Positions 7,908 through 16,426 of a stretch of DNA of 64,000 nucleotides are shown one piece after another. Origin of the DNA: Coriobacteriia bacterium (GTDB lineage Bacteria > Actinomycetota > Coriobacteriia > Coriobacteriales > UMGS124); assembly GCA_018368455.1 (NCBI GenBank), contig JAGZEG010000005.1, positions 62,001 through 126,000 on the forward strand, read 5' to 3'. The notes under the pieces were generated by a model that was given only the letters and a program-made list of their open reading frames with translations, was not told where the DNA came from and ran no database searches. Both the position numbers and the translations under genes were made by a program. The stretch's first letter is position 1, and every line of letters starts with the position of its first letter.

Positions 7908-8537
7908 ATGAAAATCGCAGTTATTTGTGCAAATGGCAAAGAGGGAAAGCTGATTGTAAAGGAAGCCGTGGACAGAGGGCTTGATGTTACCGCAGTCGTG
8001 CGGGGCGAAAATAAATCCGCCGCTGAAAAGGTTATCCAGAAAGACCTGTTCGACCTTACCGCTTCTGATTTGGAGAGCTTTGATGTTGTAATCGACGCTT
8101 TCGGGGCATGGACGCCGGAAACGCTGCCGCAGCACAGCACTTCTCTGAAACATCTTTGTGACCTTGTGAGCGGCGAGGACACAAGACTTCTGGTTGTCGG
8201 CGGAGCGGGCAGCCTGTATGTAAACCCGGAGCATACCGTACAGGTAATGGACGGTGCAGACTTCCCCGACATCTTTAAGCCGCTGGCTGCTAATATGGGT
8301 AAGGCGTTAGAAGAACTTCGTACCAGAAATGATGTAAAGTGGACGTATGTAAGCCCCGCCGGAGATTTTCAGGCTGACGGAGCAAAAACTGGGAAATACA
8401 TTCTGGGCGGCGAGGAATTGACGCTGAACTCCAAAGGCGAGAGCGTCATCAGCTATGCAGATTATGCAGTCGCTATGGTTGACGAAGCGGTAAAAGGTAA
8501 TCATATTCAGCAGAGAATTTCTGTTGTAGCGGAATAA
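7908..8537 (+). CDS. NAD(P)-binding Rossmann (NmrA/SDR-type) protein
   Basis: A 209-residue cytoplasmic protein. It begins MKIAVICANGKEGKLIVKEA, a Rossmann-fold dinucleotide-binding loop of the GxxGxxG type in slightly altered form, and keeps the family's VVGGAGSLYV and WTYVSPAGDF segments. Close relatives are annotated as NAD(P)H-binding or putative NADH-flavin reductases and are often divergent from HxlR regulators. The ATG at 7908 follows GGAGGT by nine bases. A strong terminator at 8549 separates it from the next gene, so it may be its own transcript. Confidence 0.82.
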   Translation: MKIAVICANGKEGKLIVKEAVDRGLDVTAVVRGENKSAAEKVIQKDLFDLTASDLESFDVVIDAFGAWTPETLPQHSTSLKHLCDLVSGEDTRLLVVGGAGSLYVNPEHTVQVMDGADFPDIFKPLAANMGKALEELRTRNDVKWTYVSPAGDFQADGAKTGKYILGGEELTLNSKGESVISYADYAVAMVDEAVKGNHIQQRISVVAE

Positions 8538-8548
8538 TCAAACATACG

Positions 8549-8581
8549 AAAAGCCCTCTGCCGGAAAGGTAGGGGGCTTTT
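8549..8581 (+). terminator. Intrinsic terminator after the Rossmann protein gene
   Basis: A 14-bp stem with two G-T pairs and a GGAAA loop spans 8549-8581, with AAAA at the 5' foot and TTTT at the 3' foot. Some read-through into the following operon is possible because the ribosome site of the next gene begins immediately after it. Confidence 0.8.
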
Positions 8582-8596
8582 CACAGGAGGAATAAC

Positions 8597-9223
8597 ATGA
8601 GCGCAGAGAAATATTTGCAGATTTTACAAAAGGATATTCAATCTGTTATCTTTGCGACAACAGATGAAAAAAATTTTCCTGTTACTTGCGTTATTGATGT
8701 TATGTTGGCAGATAGTTATGGATTGTACTTTTTGACAGCAAAAGGGAAAGCATTTTATGACCGTCTAAAAAGGCAGCCTGTTATCTCACTAACAGGACTG
8801 AAAGGAAACGATACCATGCACAGCCAGTCAATTACCTTGCGGGGAGAAGTGCGTGAAATCGGACAGGAACGCCTAAATGAGATTTTTGTTAAAAATCCCT
8901 ACATGGAAAAGATTTATCCGAATAGGGAAAGCCGCTCTGCGCTGACAGTATTTCAAATATACAAAGGTAATGGAGAGTTTTTTGATTTAAGCAGCAAGCC
9001 AATCTCTCGTAAAAAATTTTCTTTTGGTGGAATGGAAAACCATACAACTTTGTTTTATATCACAGAAAAATGCAGTGGCTGTAAATCATGTTTCCGTATA
9101 TGCCCCCAACAGTGCATTGACATTAGCAAAAGACCGTTCCAAATACAACAGGAACATTGCTTACATTGCGGGAAGTGCAAAGAAATCTGCCCGGAACAGG
9201 CGGTAGAAAGGAGGACGATATGA
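8597..9223 (+). CDS. PPOX-fold flavin protein fused to a 2[4Fe-4S] ferredoxin domain
   Basis: A 208-residue redox protein. Residues about 1-140 match the pyridoxamine-5'-phosphate-oxidase-like split-barrel (DAD-less start MSAEKYLQILQKDIQSV, then the FATTDEKNFPV and GLYFLTAKGKAFYDRL segments that bind FMN in relatives). The C-terminal end has two cysteine sets, CSGCKSCFRICP and CLHCGKCKEICP, each binding a [4Fe-4S] cluster. It probably passes electrons between a flavin and ferredoxin-like partners; the substrate is unknown. A GGAGG site precedes the ATG. The stop overlaps the next start (ATGA at 9220-9223), so translation is coupled to the macrodomain gene. Confidence 0.85.
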   Translation: MSAEKYLQILQKDIQSVIFATTDEKNFPVTCVIDVMLADSYGLYFLTAKGKAFYDRLKRQPVISLTGLKGNDTMHSQSITLRGEVREIGQERLNEIFVKNPYMEKIYPNRESRSALTVFQIYKGNGEFFDLSSKPISRKKFSFGGMENHTTLFYITEKCSGCKSCFRICPQQCIDISKRPFQIQQEHCLHCGKCKEICPEQAVERRTI

Positions 9224-9993
9224 CGCAGCAAGAACGACGCTCTTATCTCATTCGTTATTTAAAAAGTGAAAATGAAGATTTGAAAAAAATAGAAGTGCCG
9301 GATAATGAAACGGAACAAAAGGTATTTCTGCGTTCCTTAATGAATATCCGTCCACCTAAAAACATAGGGAAAGATTTTCTAAACATACAGGACGCTTATT
9401 TGCAGACAGAACTAAAAGAAAAACATCTTGTTTCTCTTGCAGACCTCTCCCCTGTCCAAAAGGGAATTTATTTATGGCAAGGCGATATTACCGCATTAAA
9501 AACGGATGGGATTGTGAACGCTGCTAATAATGCTTTGTTAGGTTGTTTTGTTCCCTGTCATGGCTGCATTGACAATGCGATCCACTCCGCAGCCGGAATA
9601 CAGCTTCGCCTAGAATGTTCCCGCATTATGGCGGCACAAAAGTCAGCAGAGCCTACTGGAAAAGCAAAGATAACAAAAGCGTATAATCTTCCATGTAAAT
9701 ATGTATTGCACACAGTAGGTCCTATCATTTATGGCAGAGTAACCGGAACAGACTGCAAACTATTGGCGGGCTGTTATCGTTCTTGCTTAGAGCTTGCAGA
9801 CGCCTACGGTTTGAAAAGCCTTGCATTTTGCTGTATTTCAACAGGAGAGTTTCATTTCCCAAATGAGTTAGCGGCAGAAATCGCTATACGGACAGTAAAG
9901 GAGTGCCAACAGGAAAATCAAACTGAATTGGAGGTGGTTTTCAATGTTTTCAAGGACAGCGACTACGAAATCTATAAACGTCTGCTCCGATAA
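9220..9993 (+). CDS. Zinc-containing macrodomain protein-ADP-ribose hydrolase
   Basis: A 257-residue protein of the Zn-macro class. The N-terminal 85 residues are the family's helical extension. The macrodomain then shows QGDITALKTDGIVNAANN (adenosine-binding Asp and Asn), the GCFVPCHGCIDNAIHSAAG loop that carries the Cys/His zinc ligands, and the late CCISTGEFHFP segment. Studied members remove ADP-ribose put on by the partner SirTM sirtuin. The ATG at 9220 is chosen from the GGAGG site and the 4-bp overlap with the upstream stop. The next gene starts 50 bases before this one ends, so the two should be made together. Confidence 0.92.
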   Translation: MTQQERRSYLIRYLKSENEDLKKIEVPDNETEQKVFLRSLMNIRPPKNIGKDFLNIQDAYLQTELKEKHLVSLADLSPVQKGIYLWQGDITALKTDGIVNAANNALLGCFVPCHGCIDNAIHSAAGIQLRLECSRIMAAQKSAEPTGKAKITKAYNLPCKYVLHTVGPIIYGRVTGTDCKLLAGCYRSCLELADAYGLKSLAFCCISTGEFHFPNELAAEIAIRTVKECQQENQTELEVVFNVFKDSDYEIYKRLLR

Positions 9994-10816
9994 TCTAATC
10001 CGTTTAAAACAGGAAATTGACACAGCAGACGCTATTCTGATTGGAGCCGGAGCCGGACTTTCGACTTCTGCCGGATTTACTTATACAGGAAAACGCTTTG
10101 AAGATAACTTCTCCGATTTCATCAGTAAATACGGATTTCACGATATGTATTCCGGCGGTTTTTATCCGTTTGACACATTGGAAGAACATTGGGCATATTG
10201 GAGCCGGTATATTTACATTAACCGCTATTTAGATACACCGAAATCTGTTTATAAAAACCTTTTGAAACTGGTAGATAAAAAGGATTATTTTGTGCTTACA
10301 ACAAATGTTGACCATTGCTTTCAAAAGGCTGGATTTGATAAGCACAAATTATTTTATACGCAAGGGGATTATGGTCTTTGGCAATGCTCTAAGCCATGCT
10401 GTCAAAAGACCTATGACAATGAAATCATTGCAAAAGAAATGGTTGATAAACAGAAAAATATGAAAATCCCTAGTGAATTAGTACCTCATTGTCCTGTATG
10501 TGGTGCGCCCATGTCCATGAATTTACGGGCAGACGATACATTTGTAGAAGATGAGGGGTGGCATGAAGCAGCCGGACGGTATCAAGATTTCGTGCGTCGT
10601 CATCATGGATTACACATTTTGTATTTGGAATTGGGTGTCGGTAGCAGTACGCCGGTTATTATAAAATATCCATTTTGGAAAATGACCTATCAAAATCCTA
10701 ACGCCACTTATGCTTGTGTCAATCTTTCAGAAGCATTTGCACCAGTGCAGATAAAAAAGCAATCTATTTGTATTGAGGAGGATATAGGAACGGTAATATC
10801 AAAAATGCAGATGTAA
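9944..10816 (+). CDS. Class M sirtuin (SirTM), NAD-dependent protein ADP-ribosyltransferase
   Basis: A 290-residue sirtuin-fold protein. The NAD pocket is GAGAGLSTSAGF (residues 34-45). The conserved TTNVDHCF has Asn121 and Asp123. The catalytic histidine of deacylase sirtuins is replaced by Gln140 in YTQGDYG, which is the defining change of class M sirtuins, known to ADP-ribosylate a lipoylated carrier protein in a stress response. Cysteine pairs CSKPCC and CPVC form the zinc site. In studied bacteria the operon also has GcvH-L and a lipoate ligase; neither is present here, so the target may be elsewhere in the genome or different. GGAGGT precedes the ATG. Confidence 0.93.
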   Translation: MFSRTATTKSINVCSDNLIRLKQEIDTADAILIGAGAGLSTSAGFTYTGKRFEDNFSDFISKYGFHDMYSGGFYPFDTLEEHWAYWSRYIYINRYLDTPKSVYKNLLKLVDKKDYFVLTTNVDHCFQKAGFDKHKLFYTQGDYGLWQCSKPCCQKTYDNEIIAKEMVDKQKNMKIPSELVPHCPVCGAPMSMNLRADDTFVEDEGWHEAAGRYQDFVRRHHGLHILYLELGVGSSTPVIIKYPFWKMTYQNPNATYACVNLSEAFAPVQIKKQSICIEEDIGTVISKMQM

Positions 10817-10856
10817 CTTTAACGTCAAAGCCGCAGTTTATACATTAGAATGGCGA

Positions 10857-10910
10857 CAAAGGCGGCGGTTTTGAAAACAGATAATCAAAGCCGCCGTTTT
10901 TCTTTTTAAA
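10857..10910 (+). terminator. Intrinsic terminator after sirTM
   Basis: GGCGGC near 10860 pairs with GCCGCC near 10891, followed by a long T-rich tract (TTTTTCTTTTT). It ends the PPOX-macrodomain-sirtuin operon. Confidence 0.75.
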
Positions 10911-10980
10911 ATTAGAAATTCTGACGGTGTATTAAAGTCGCCCTTTTTTAGAAATATGGTGGTATTAAGGAGGTATCGCC

Positions 10981-11088
10981 ATGTCTTTTTTATATCGACA
11001 TATTTTTACATTCTTTGACTTATCAAAAATAGCCCGACCACCGTCGGGAATCTTTCTACCCTTGGATATGAACTGTCAAATCAGCTAA
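10981..11088 (+). CDS. Small 35-residue open frame with strong ribosome site
   Basis: An ATG preceded by AAGGAGGT six bases upstream opens a 35-codon frame beginning MSFLYRHIFTFFDLSKIARP. I do not recognise it. It is rich in aromatic and hydrophobic residues at the start, with one short possible membrane segment. It is followed by a strong terminator at 11109. It may be a relic of donor DNA carried in with the passenger block, or the start of a lost gene. Confidence 0.4.
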   Translation: MSFLYRHIFTFFDLSKIARPPSGIFLPLDMNCQIS

Positions 11089-11108
11089 ATGCTTTTTATA
11101 ATACCTAT

Positions 11109-11147
11109 GCGCCTGTCCGTGTTTTTCGGACGGGCGCGTTTTGTTTT
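11109..11147 (+). terminator. Intrinsic terminator at the right edge of the AT-rich block
   Basis: An 11-bp stem with one G-T pair (11109-11119 and 11127-11137) is followed by GTTTTGTTTT. Composition returns to GC-rich immediately after it, so this is close to the right boundary of the transferred block. Confidence 0.85.
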
Positions 11148-11221
11148 CTCCTAAAGTTTTCTCCCGAGTAGGGGAGGCCTTGGATGGTCGCGCAGGGCGG
11201 AGCATATCCACTTTAAAGCGG

Positions 11222-11479
11222 CTAGCCGAGTTCGGAGGAGCGGGGGGTTCGCCCTATTTGCCCATGCGCATATCTCTGCCCCGCTCTCGTCTGTGGGCGC
11301 TCCGGCAGGAGCCCAGGCCCTCCCCGCCCGCCTGCCGCGCCGGCTCCGGCCGCCCCCGCGAGGGCGCGCAGCTCGGCCGCCATCCGGCCCTCGCTCATCT
11401 CCTTCCAGACGAACGGCTCTGCGACGATCCACCTGGCGAGCTCCCTCTCGAGCCCCTCGAACTCGCCCGCGTCGAACAT
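11222..11479 (-). CDS. Short hypothetical protein, possibly decayed
   Basis: The minus strand has an ATG at 11479 after a GGGAGGGGG site, opening MFDAGEFEGLERELARWIVA and a further acidic-helical stretch to about residue 45. The last 40 residues are Gly/Arg/Pro-rich and look out of frame, so the original gene may have ended or shifted earlier. I do not recognise a family. Confidence 0.35.
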   Translation of the reverse strand: MFDAGEFEGLERELARWIVAEPFVWKEMSEGRMAAELRALAGAAGAGAAGGRGGPGLLPERPQTRAGQRYAHGQIGRTPRSSELG

Positions 11480-11786
11480 GCTGCCCCCTCCCACCCGGAC
11501 CATGACCGAGGCGATTTTGGCCGGCCCGGGGGGCCGGCGCCACCTCCCCCTGGGTGCGTCCGGCGCCACTCGCCGATGTCTCTTTTTACGGGAAAGCCGG
11601 CGTTGGTGACATCGCTTTGGGAAATGCCGCAGGCGGGAGGGCGTTTCCGCGCGCCCGAGGGGGACTTGCCGGGGGTGCTTCTATGCTCGCGGGGATTGCG
11701 GGGAGGGCCTTGCCGGCTCCTGGGAAGCGCCCGGGCCCTGGCCGTCCTCGCGTCGGTGCCGGCTGGGCTCGCGATTGGAGGGTCGC

Positions 11787-12641
11787 ATGGACAGCTACGA
11801 GGTCGAGTTCCGGAACCCGGTCAACGGGGACATGCGCGAGTGGGCGTTCTCGCCGGTAGGGTCGCGCGTCGCCTTCTTGCTGGCGGGCCCCCTCTACCTC
11901 CTGTGGAAGGGCGCGGTCCGGGCGGCGGTGCGCCTGGTGCTGATGCTGCTGTGCGCGGCGGCCGCCTGCTGGGTCGCGGCGGGGGTGCTTCGCACGGCCC
12001 TGGTCTATCCCCTGTGGGTCTTGTCCTCCCTCCTCTTCTACACGTCGTCTGGCGGCGCTGTTGAGCTGGGGCCGCTAACATACGCCGTTCTAATCGCCGT
12101 GCACGTCTGGTTCACCGCGAAGCTCCCCGGCATCCTCGCACGCGACCTGTTCGTGTCCGGCTACGCCCCGTCGAGCGACGTCGGGTGGAGGGTGCTGGGG
12201 TCCCTCGGCATCTTCGAGGGAAGGCAGCTGGACTCCTACTACGAGGCCTACGCTCACGGCGCGGGGGGAGACGTGTCGGGGGGAGGCGGCGACCGAGAGG
12301 ACTGCTGCGGTGGGAAAGGGGGCGCGGATCTGCTGAAAAGGTTACTGTCAGAGATGGCCGCCCGGGGGTTGGGGGAGGGAGTTGACTACTCTTTGGATGA
12401 TGCCCCCGGCGAGGTGTGGGTAAATATTTACGACGCACGGGGCGTTGGGCTTGACTCCATTCTAAATGGCTGCGGCTTTGATGGGGGGCAGGTGCTTGGT
12501 GAGATCCTGGCCCCCGGGCAGGGGGAGGGCGGGCACTCGGCGCCCCTGGACGGCCTCACCGTTCGCTGGGAGGTGGGGGAGTCTGGGGTAAGGGGCGTCT
12601 GCCTGGTTGTGGAAGTAGTCAGGGGTTCGTCTCGACGCTAG
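11787..12641 (+). CDS. Membrane protein of an unknown paralogous pair, copy 1
   Basis: A 284-residue protein. About residues 20-120 hold three to four hydrophobic segments (PVGSRVAFLLAGPLYLLWKG, then VLMLLCAAAACWVAAGV and a further pair), so it sits in the cytoplasmic membrane. It is followed by the motif ARDLFVSGYAP, a GIFEGRQLDSYY segment and a soluble C-terminal domain. The same motif order is in the next gene (VRDLFVSGYSP, GILSDRQLASF), which makes the two tandem paralogs. GGAGG precedes the ATG at 11787. Function unknown; the position in element cargo suggests an accessory or phage-related role. Confidence 0.7.
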   Translation: MDSYEVEFRNPVNGDMREWAFSPVGSRVAFLLAGPLYLLWKGAVRAAVRLVLMLLCAAAACWVAAGVLRTALVYPLWVLSSLLFYTSSGGAVELGPLTYAVLIAVHVWFTAKLPGILARDLFVSGYAPSSDVGWRVLGSLGIFEGRQLDSYYEAYAHGAGGDVSGGGGDREDCCGGKGGADLLKRLLSEMAARGLGEGVDYSLDDAPGEVWVNIYDARGVGLDSILNGCGFDGGQVLGEILAPGQGEGGHSAPLDGLTVRWEVGESGVRGVCLVVEVVRGSSRR

Positions 12642-12653
12642 GCAACGCTGGCG

Positions 12654-14034
12654 GTGGCCCGACCTCAGGCGCAGGAGACGGGGAACCTGCGCGACTGCTC
12701 GTACTCTTACGTCGGGTTCTTCTTCCTCGGCCCGTACTATCTGCTATTTAAGGGTCGCGTCCGCCCCGCCGCGGAGTACGTGGCCGCCATGCTGGCCCTG
12801 CTCCTGCTCTTCTGGGCCGCGGGCTCGTACCTCGACCCATACGGCGTCGCCGCGAGCCTGCTCTCCGTGGTCGAGGCGGTCGCCCCCCTGGCCCTCGTCG
12901 TGTGGTTCCTCCAGGCCATGCCGCGCATCATCGTGCGGGACCTCTTCGTCTCCGGCTACTCCCCGGAGGACGAGGGGCAGTGGGGCGCCCTGGAGAGGAG
13001 CGGGATCCTCTCGGATCGGCAGCTTGCCTCCTTCAGGGGGGCATGCGGAAGCCGGCCCGGCGCCCCCGTCGCTGGCCGGGGCGCCTCGAGCCTGGGGTCC
13101 GGGCCCTGGGGGGAGAGGGCGGCCTCCGCCTGCGCGGGCTCCCCCGCGGATTGGCTGGGAGCCGACGGGGACGAGCTTCTCCCGGCGCCCCCCGACCTCC
13201 TGGATAGGGGGCTGGATGACCGGGCCAGGGAGAGGGTCGAGGGCGCGATCCGCTCGCACGGGCGGTGGGGCAAGGGGAGCTACGAGGCGCTCCCGTCCGG
13301 GGCCATACGGGTCGCCGGGCACCTCGTCTGCTACCTCGGCCTGTCCCCCGTCCTGAAGGCGCTCGGCGCCGACGGGGAGCGCGTCGTCTCCCTGGTGCTC
13401 AAGACGGGGCGATGCCTTCCGGGGGGGGGTGGATGGTCAGGCTTCCCGGGTGCGTCCTTGCGTGGGTCGTCGGCAGCCACGGGATCGACGGGGCCTACTT
13501 CGCCTCGGAAGGCGGCCCCCACGGGGAGGGGAGCCTCGAGGGCTCCTCGGCGGCCCACTCCGATGGCGCGCCTTACGCCGCTGGCGACGGCCCCGGGCCT
13601 GCCTCGGGCGCGGGCGTCGGACCCGGGGCCGCGGGGCGCCCCTCGGGCGACCCCTCCGGGGCCGCCCCCGTTCCGCCCGGGCAGCCGGAGCGGGCGGCGC
13701 CGGGGGCTCGCGCGGGCGAAGGGCGCTCCTCATGCTGCTCGTTCTTGCCGTCCTTGCCGCGCTCGTCGCCGTCGCCACGGCCGTGGCCGGCGCCGGCTCA
13801 ATCGACGGCGACTGGTACTCGACCGAAGGCGGGGTCACGTACAGGCTCTCGGTGGACGGGGACGACTGGGCATACTACGCGGCGGACGGCTCGGGCGAGG
13901 CGGAGCTCGGGAGCGGGGAAGTGCGCAGGGAGGGGGACGGCGAGTGGGTCTTCTCCGGGGGCATAGACGACTCCTGCGAGCCCAGGGACGGCCGGCTCGT
14001 CTTCCGGGACGGCTCGACCATGAGCAGGGGGTAG
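12654..14034 (+). pseudogene. Membrane protein paralog, copy 2, broken by two frameshifts
   Basis: The frame from the GTG at 12654 encodes membrane segments, VRDLFVSGYSP and a soluble domain up to a run of nine G at 13421-13429. Protein-like coding then continues one frame over (LPGCVLAWVVGSHG to about 13715, a Gly/Ser/Pro linker), and shifts again to a frame with LLVLAVLAALVAVATAV (a membrane anchor from about 13732) and an exported-looking domain starting GDWYSTEGGVTYRLSVDGDD that ends at 14034. Codon composition follows these switches. Either the gene is decayed, the G run varies in length, or the assembly has errors. A separate small gene starting at ATG 13732 is the alternative for the last part. 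Confidence 0.55.
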
Positions 14035-14363
14035 GCCGGGGCGGCCGCACGGCGCCGCGGCTTCCCCAGGGCCGACGGCCCCGCGGCACGGCCGGCAAAG
14101 ACGGGGCGGCCGGGTCGCGGCTCGCCGCCCCGGCCCCTCCCGGGGCCGATCCGCTGCGCTCTCACACGCTTATCCCCCCACACCCCCCTAAAAAGGCTAT
14201 CCACTAGACCATCCGCTCTTGGCGGGGGCCCCGGCCGGAGGCCGCGGGCGCACCCCGGGGCCGACCGGCTGCGGTTTCTCGCGGCCCTCTCGTCGCCGGG
14301 GGACCACGGCGCGCCCGGCTCTGATATCATTCGGATAATTCTCTGATAGGGAGGTTGTCCGCC

Positions 14364-14633
14364 ATGGCTATGAGCATCAGGCCCGTCTCGGATCTGAGGA
14401 ACCGCTACCCCGAGGTGGAGCGGGAGGTCCGCGAGGGGGGGCCGGTCTTCCTCACCAAGAACGGCCACGGCTCCATGGTCGTCATGAGCCTGGAGCAGTT
14501 CGACCGCATGAGCGGCTCGGTCGAGTCGGCCCTGGACGCCGCCGACCGCCAGGCCGCCGCGGTGCCTACGCGCTACACCCACGAGGAGGTCTTCTCCTCC
14601 ATCAGGGCGGGGCTGGGCCGTGAGCGGGCGTAG
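14364..14633 (+). CDS. Phd/YefM-type antitoxin
   Basis: An 89-residue antitoxin. The N-terminus has the Phd/YefM fold: SIRPVSDLRNRYPEVEREV, then GPVFLTKNGHGSMVVMSLEQF. The C-terminal tail (TRYTHEEVFSSIRAGL) would bind and neutralise the toxin. The ATG at 14364 has GGGAGG nine bases upstream and is preferred over a TTG three codons earlier. It overlaps the toxin gene by 14 bases. The pair probably represses its own promoter, as is known for this family. A decayed duplicate of this gene lies at about 16095-16310. Confidence 0.88.
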   Translation: MAMSIRPVSDLRNRYPEVEREVREGGPVFLTKNGHGSMVVMSLEQFDRMSGSVESALDAADRQAAAVPTRYTHEEVFSSIRAGLGRERA

Positions 14634-14943
14634 GGGAGGATACGAGCTGCGCTACCTCCCGCTGTTCTGGGAGGACCTCGACGCCGCCGTCGCCTACATC
14701 GCGGGCGAGCTTCGCAACCCTGCCGCCGCGGGGCGCCTCCTGGACGCGACGGAGGAGGCCATCCTGGCGCACTCCCTCAACCCCGCGATGGCGGCGGTGT
14801 ACCGCACGACGCGGGAGCGCCCCCTGCCCTACCACTGGTTCGAGGTCGGCAACTACATGGTCTTCTACGTCGTGGACGGGGACGTGATGGAGCTCCGCCG
14901 GTTCCTGTACAAGCGCCGGGACATCGGCTCCATGGTCCCGTAG
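14620..14943 (+). CDS. ParE/RelE-superfamily toxin
   Basis: A 107-residue basic protein, with LRYLPLFWEDLDAAVAYIAG at the start, an internal helix pair and the family's closing strand VFYVVDGDVMELRRFLYKRRD. It belongs to the RelE/ParE superfamily. Whether it cuts ribosome-bound mRNA or poisons gyrase cannot be told from sequence. The GTG start lies inside the antitoxin gene, so synthesis is coupled to the antitoxin. It may stabilise the integrated element. Confidence 0.85.
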   Translation: MSGRRGGYELRYLPLFWEDLDAAVAYIAGELRNPAAAGRLLDATEEAILAHSLNPAMAAVYRTTRERPLPYHWFEVGNYMVFYVVDGDVMELRRFLYKRRDIGSMVP

Positions 14944-16094
14944 GCGGGGCCCGCGGCGGGCGGCCCGCTCGGCCCGGTGCCGGGGGCGGCCGGCCCCTCC
15001 TCTCCGTCGCGGCCGCAGCCGGCTCTGGTTCCGCCGGCGGCGGCTGGCATCCGGGGGAGGGCGGCGGCGCTCGGGCTGTCGGCGGGAGCGCCCCGGGCGT
15101 TGTCCCCCGAGGGGCGCCCCTGCCTGCGCGCCCCGGCTCGGATGCCTCGCTTGCAGTGTCGCCGGCTTTTGCGGAATGCCCCTCAAAGGCCACAGAACGC
15201 CTTGTGAGACGCGATAAGCATCCTTCCGCAAAATATACTAGAAGCCTGACATTTTGGGCGTCTGGGCGATTCTGCGGCGCGGCGCCCCCTCGTCGCCCGC
15301 GAGCCTGCGCGGGCTGGCCGACGTTTCAGCCCCATGTCCCCTCTGGTGTCGTTGCGCTCTGGGTCTTTCTGTTTTCTTCTCCCGCCAGAGGCACTATGGC
15401 TTTGTTATGCCTTTGCCATAATGGAATTTGCCGGCATGTTCCCGGTTGCGGGCGCTTCCCCCTCGAGTGAGACCTGGGTCTTCGGGGCGCACCGGAGATT
15501 TCGGCCTTATCAGGCATATGGGGATCGCCAGAATGTTCGGCTGCAGGGGCGGGCGGCTGGTGTGTCCTCATCCGAACACTCGCTCTGCTCTACCGCAAGA
15601 CAGAAACATGTACGGTCTATCTGAGCGAGGGGGAGGACGGAACGACGAAAATGCAGGTAGCAGGGATGCTGTCTCCCGCGAAGTACCAGCAGCTCAACGG
15701 AACCCTTGCCTCCATGAAGGCGTAGCGGCTCGGGGCCTGGGGACGGCGGGGCGGGCGCCCCCGTTGATGGGGGGCCTGCCCGTGGTCGTTGGAAACTGCT
15801 GCGCCCCATTAGATGAACAGGCGCCCAGGAATGCGGGTGACGGTTTCCCGGCCCCGTGTGGGACGCTGCCCGTTGCCAGAATGCCAGAACGCGCTGAATG
15901 AAAGGGCTCGAACCGCGAGCCACCCGGGCCTATGGCGAGGCCGCCCTCCCGTGCCGCAGTGCCCCCGTCTCTAGTGGCGACCCTGATGCTCGAAAGAGTT
16001 CTATCGGCGTTGGCCTCTGCCTCTCTGATTCTTGCGGCTCCGACGAAGCGGACCTCTCCATGGCTGTGCACGAGGCCGCTAATCGGGTCGGGGG
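14944..16094. other. Non-coding or decayed stretch in the element
   Basis: I find no intact gene in about 1.15 kb. Near 15500-15725 one frame gives a plausible protein end (TVYLSEGEDGTTKMQVAGM then LSPAKYQQLNGTLASMKA, stop at 15723-15725) but no start that fits, so it may be the tail of a lost gene. GCTTTTGCGGAATG at about 15168 is loosely inverted at about 15217, and parts resemble 11585-11640. A run of nine G lies at 16090-16098. Confidence 0.4.
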
Positions 16095-16375
16095 GGGGTT
16101 CTTCAATTGGAATTATCTAGAAAAAGGTCCCCGATAGGAAGGGCCATCTTCCCCGTTGGGAGTGGCTGCAGCTCCCCAACCGCTGTGGGCCTGGGGTAGT
16201 CCGGCAACGTAGGCGGCGCGGTCGAGGCCTTTGCAGACGCCGCCGACTGCCAGGCCGCCGTGTTGCCCGTCAGGCCCACGAGGAAACTTTCCTCTCCACC
16301 GGGGCGAGGCCAGGCGGCGCCCCGGTGGAGGTGGGGCAGCGGGCCACGTTGCCTCGCCACTGTTCCGGGGGGACC
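16095..16375 (+). pseudogene. Decayed second copy of the Phd/ParE locus
   Basis: This stretch aligns along its length with 14325-14690. The promoter-side GGAATTATCT, the GGGCCATCTTCC segment, the GTCGAGG...GACGCCGCCGACTGCCAGGCCGCC core and the CACGAGGA...CTCCTC tail match the antitoxin gene. The last part (CTCGCCACTGTTCCGGGGGGACC) matches the start of the toxin gene. Many substitutions and small gaps destroy the frames. The similarity stops near 16375, close to a truncated hicB on the other strand. Confidence 0.6.
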
Positions 16376-16426
16376 CATTTCTTGGGAGGTGGCCCAGCCC
16401 CGAGTTCGGCCTGCGGCTGCGTTCTG

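Larger units (their letters stand above)
7380..11150. mobile_element. AT-rich passenger block of Firmicutes type
   Basis: From about 7380 to 11150 base composition drops sharply, codons favour A/T at third positions, ribosome sites become strong GGAGG types and terminators become U-rich. The genes inside (HxlR regulator, NAD(P)-binding protein, PPOX-ferredoxin, macrodomain, SirTM) form one coherent unit. Both flanks are GC-rich again. No transposase, integrase or flanking direct repeat is visible, so how it entered is unknown. A recent transfer from a Clostridia-like donor is the likely reading. Confidence 0.7.

Noticed and set aside
11141..12064. A 307-codon plus-strand frame at the right edge of the AT-rich block
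   Set aside because: It overlaps the better-supported membrane protein in another frame and is Pro/Arg/Gly-rich throughout; it also crosses the terminator tail at its start.
16090..16098. Nine-G run as a phase-variation tract
   Set aside because: It is not inside or directly before an intact gene; it precedes only the decayed antitoxin copy.
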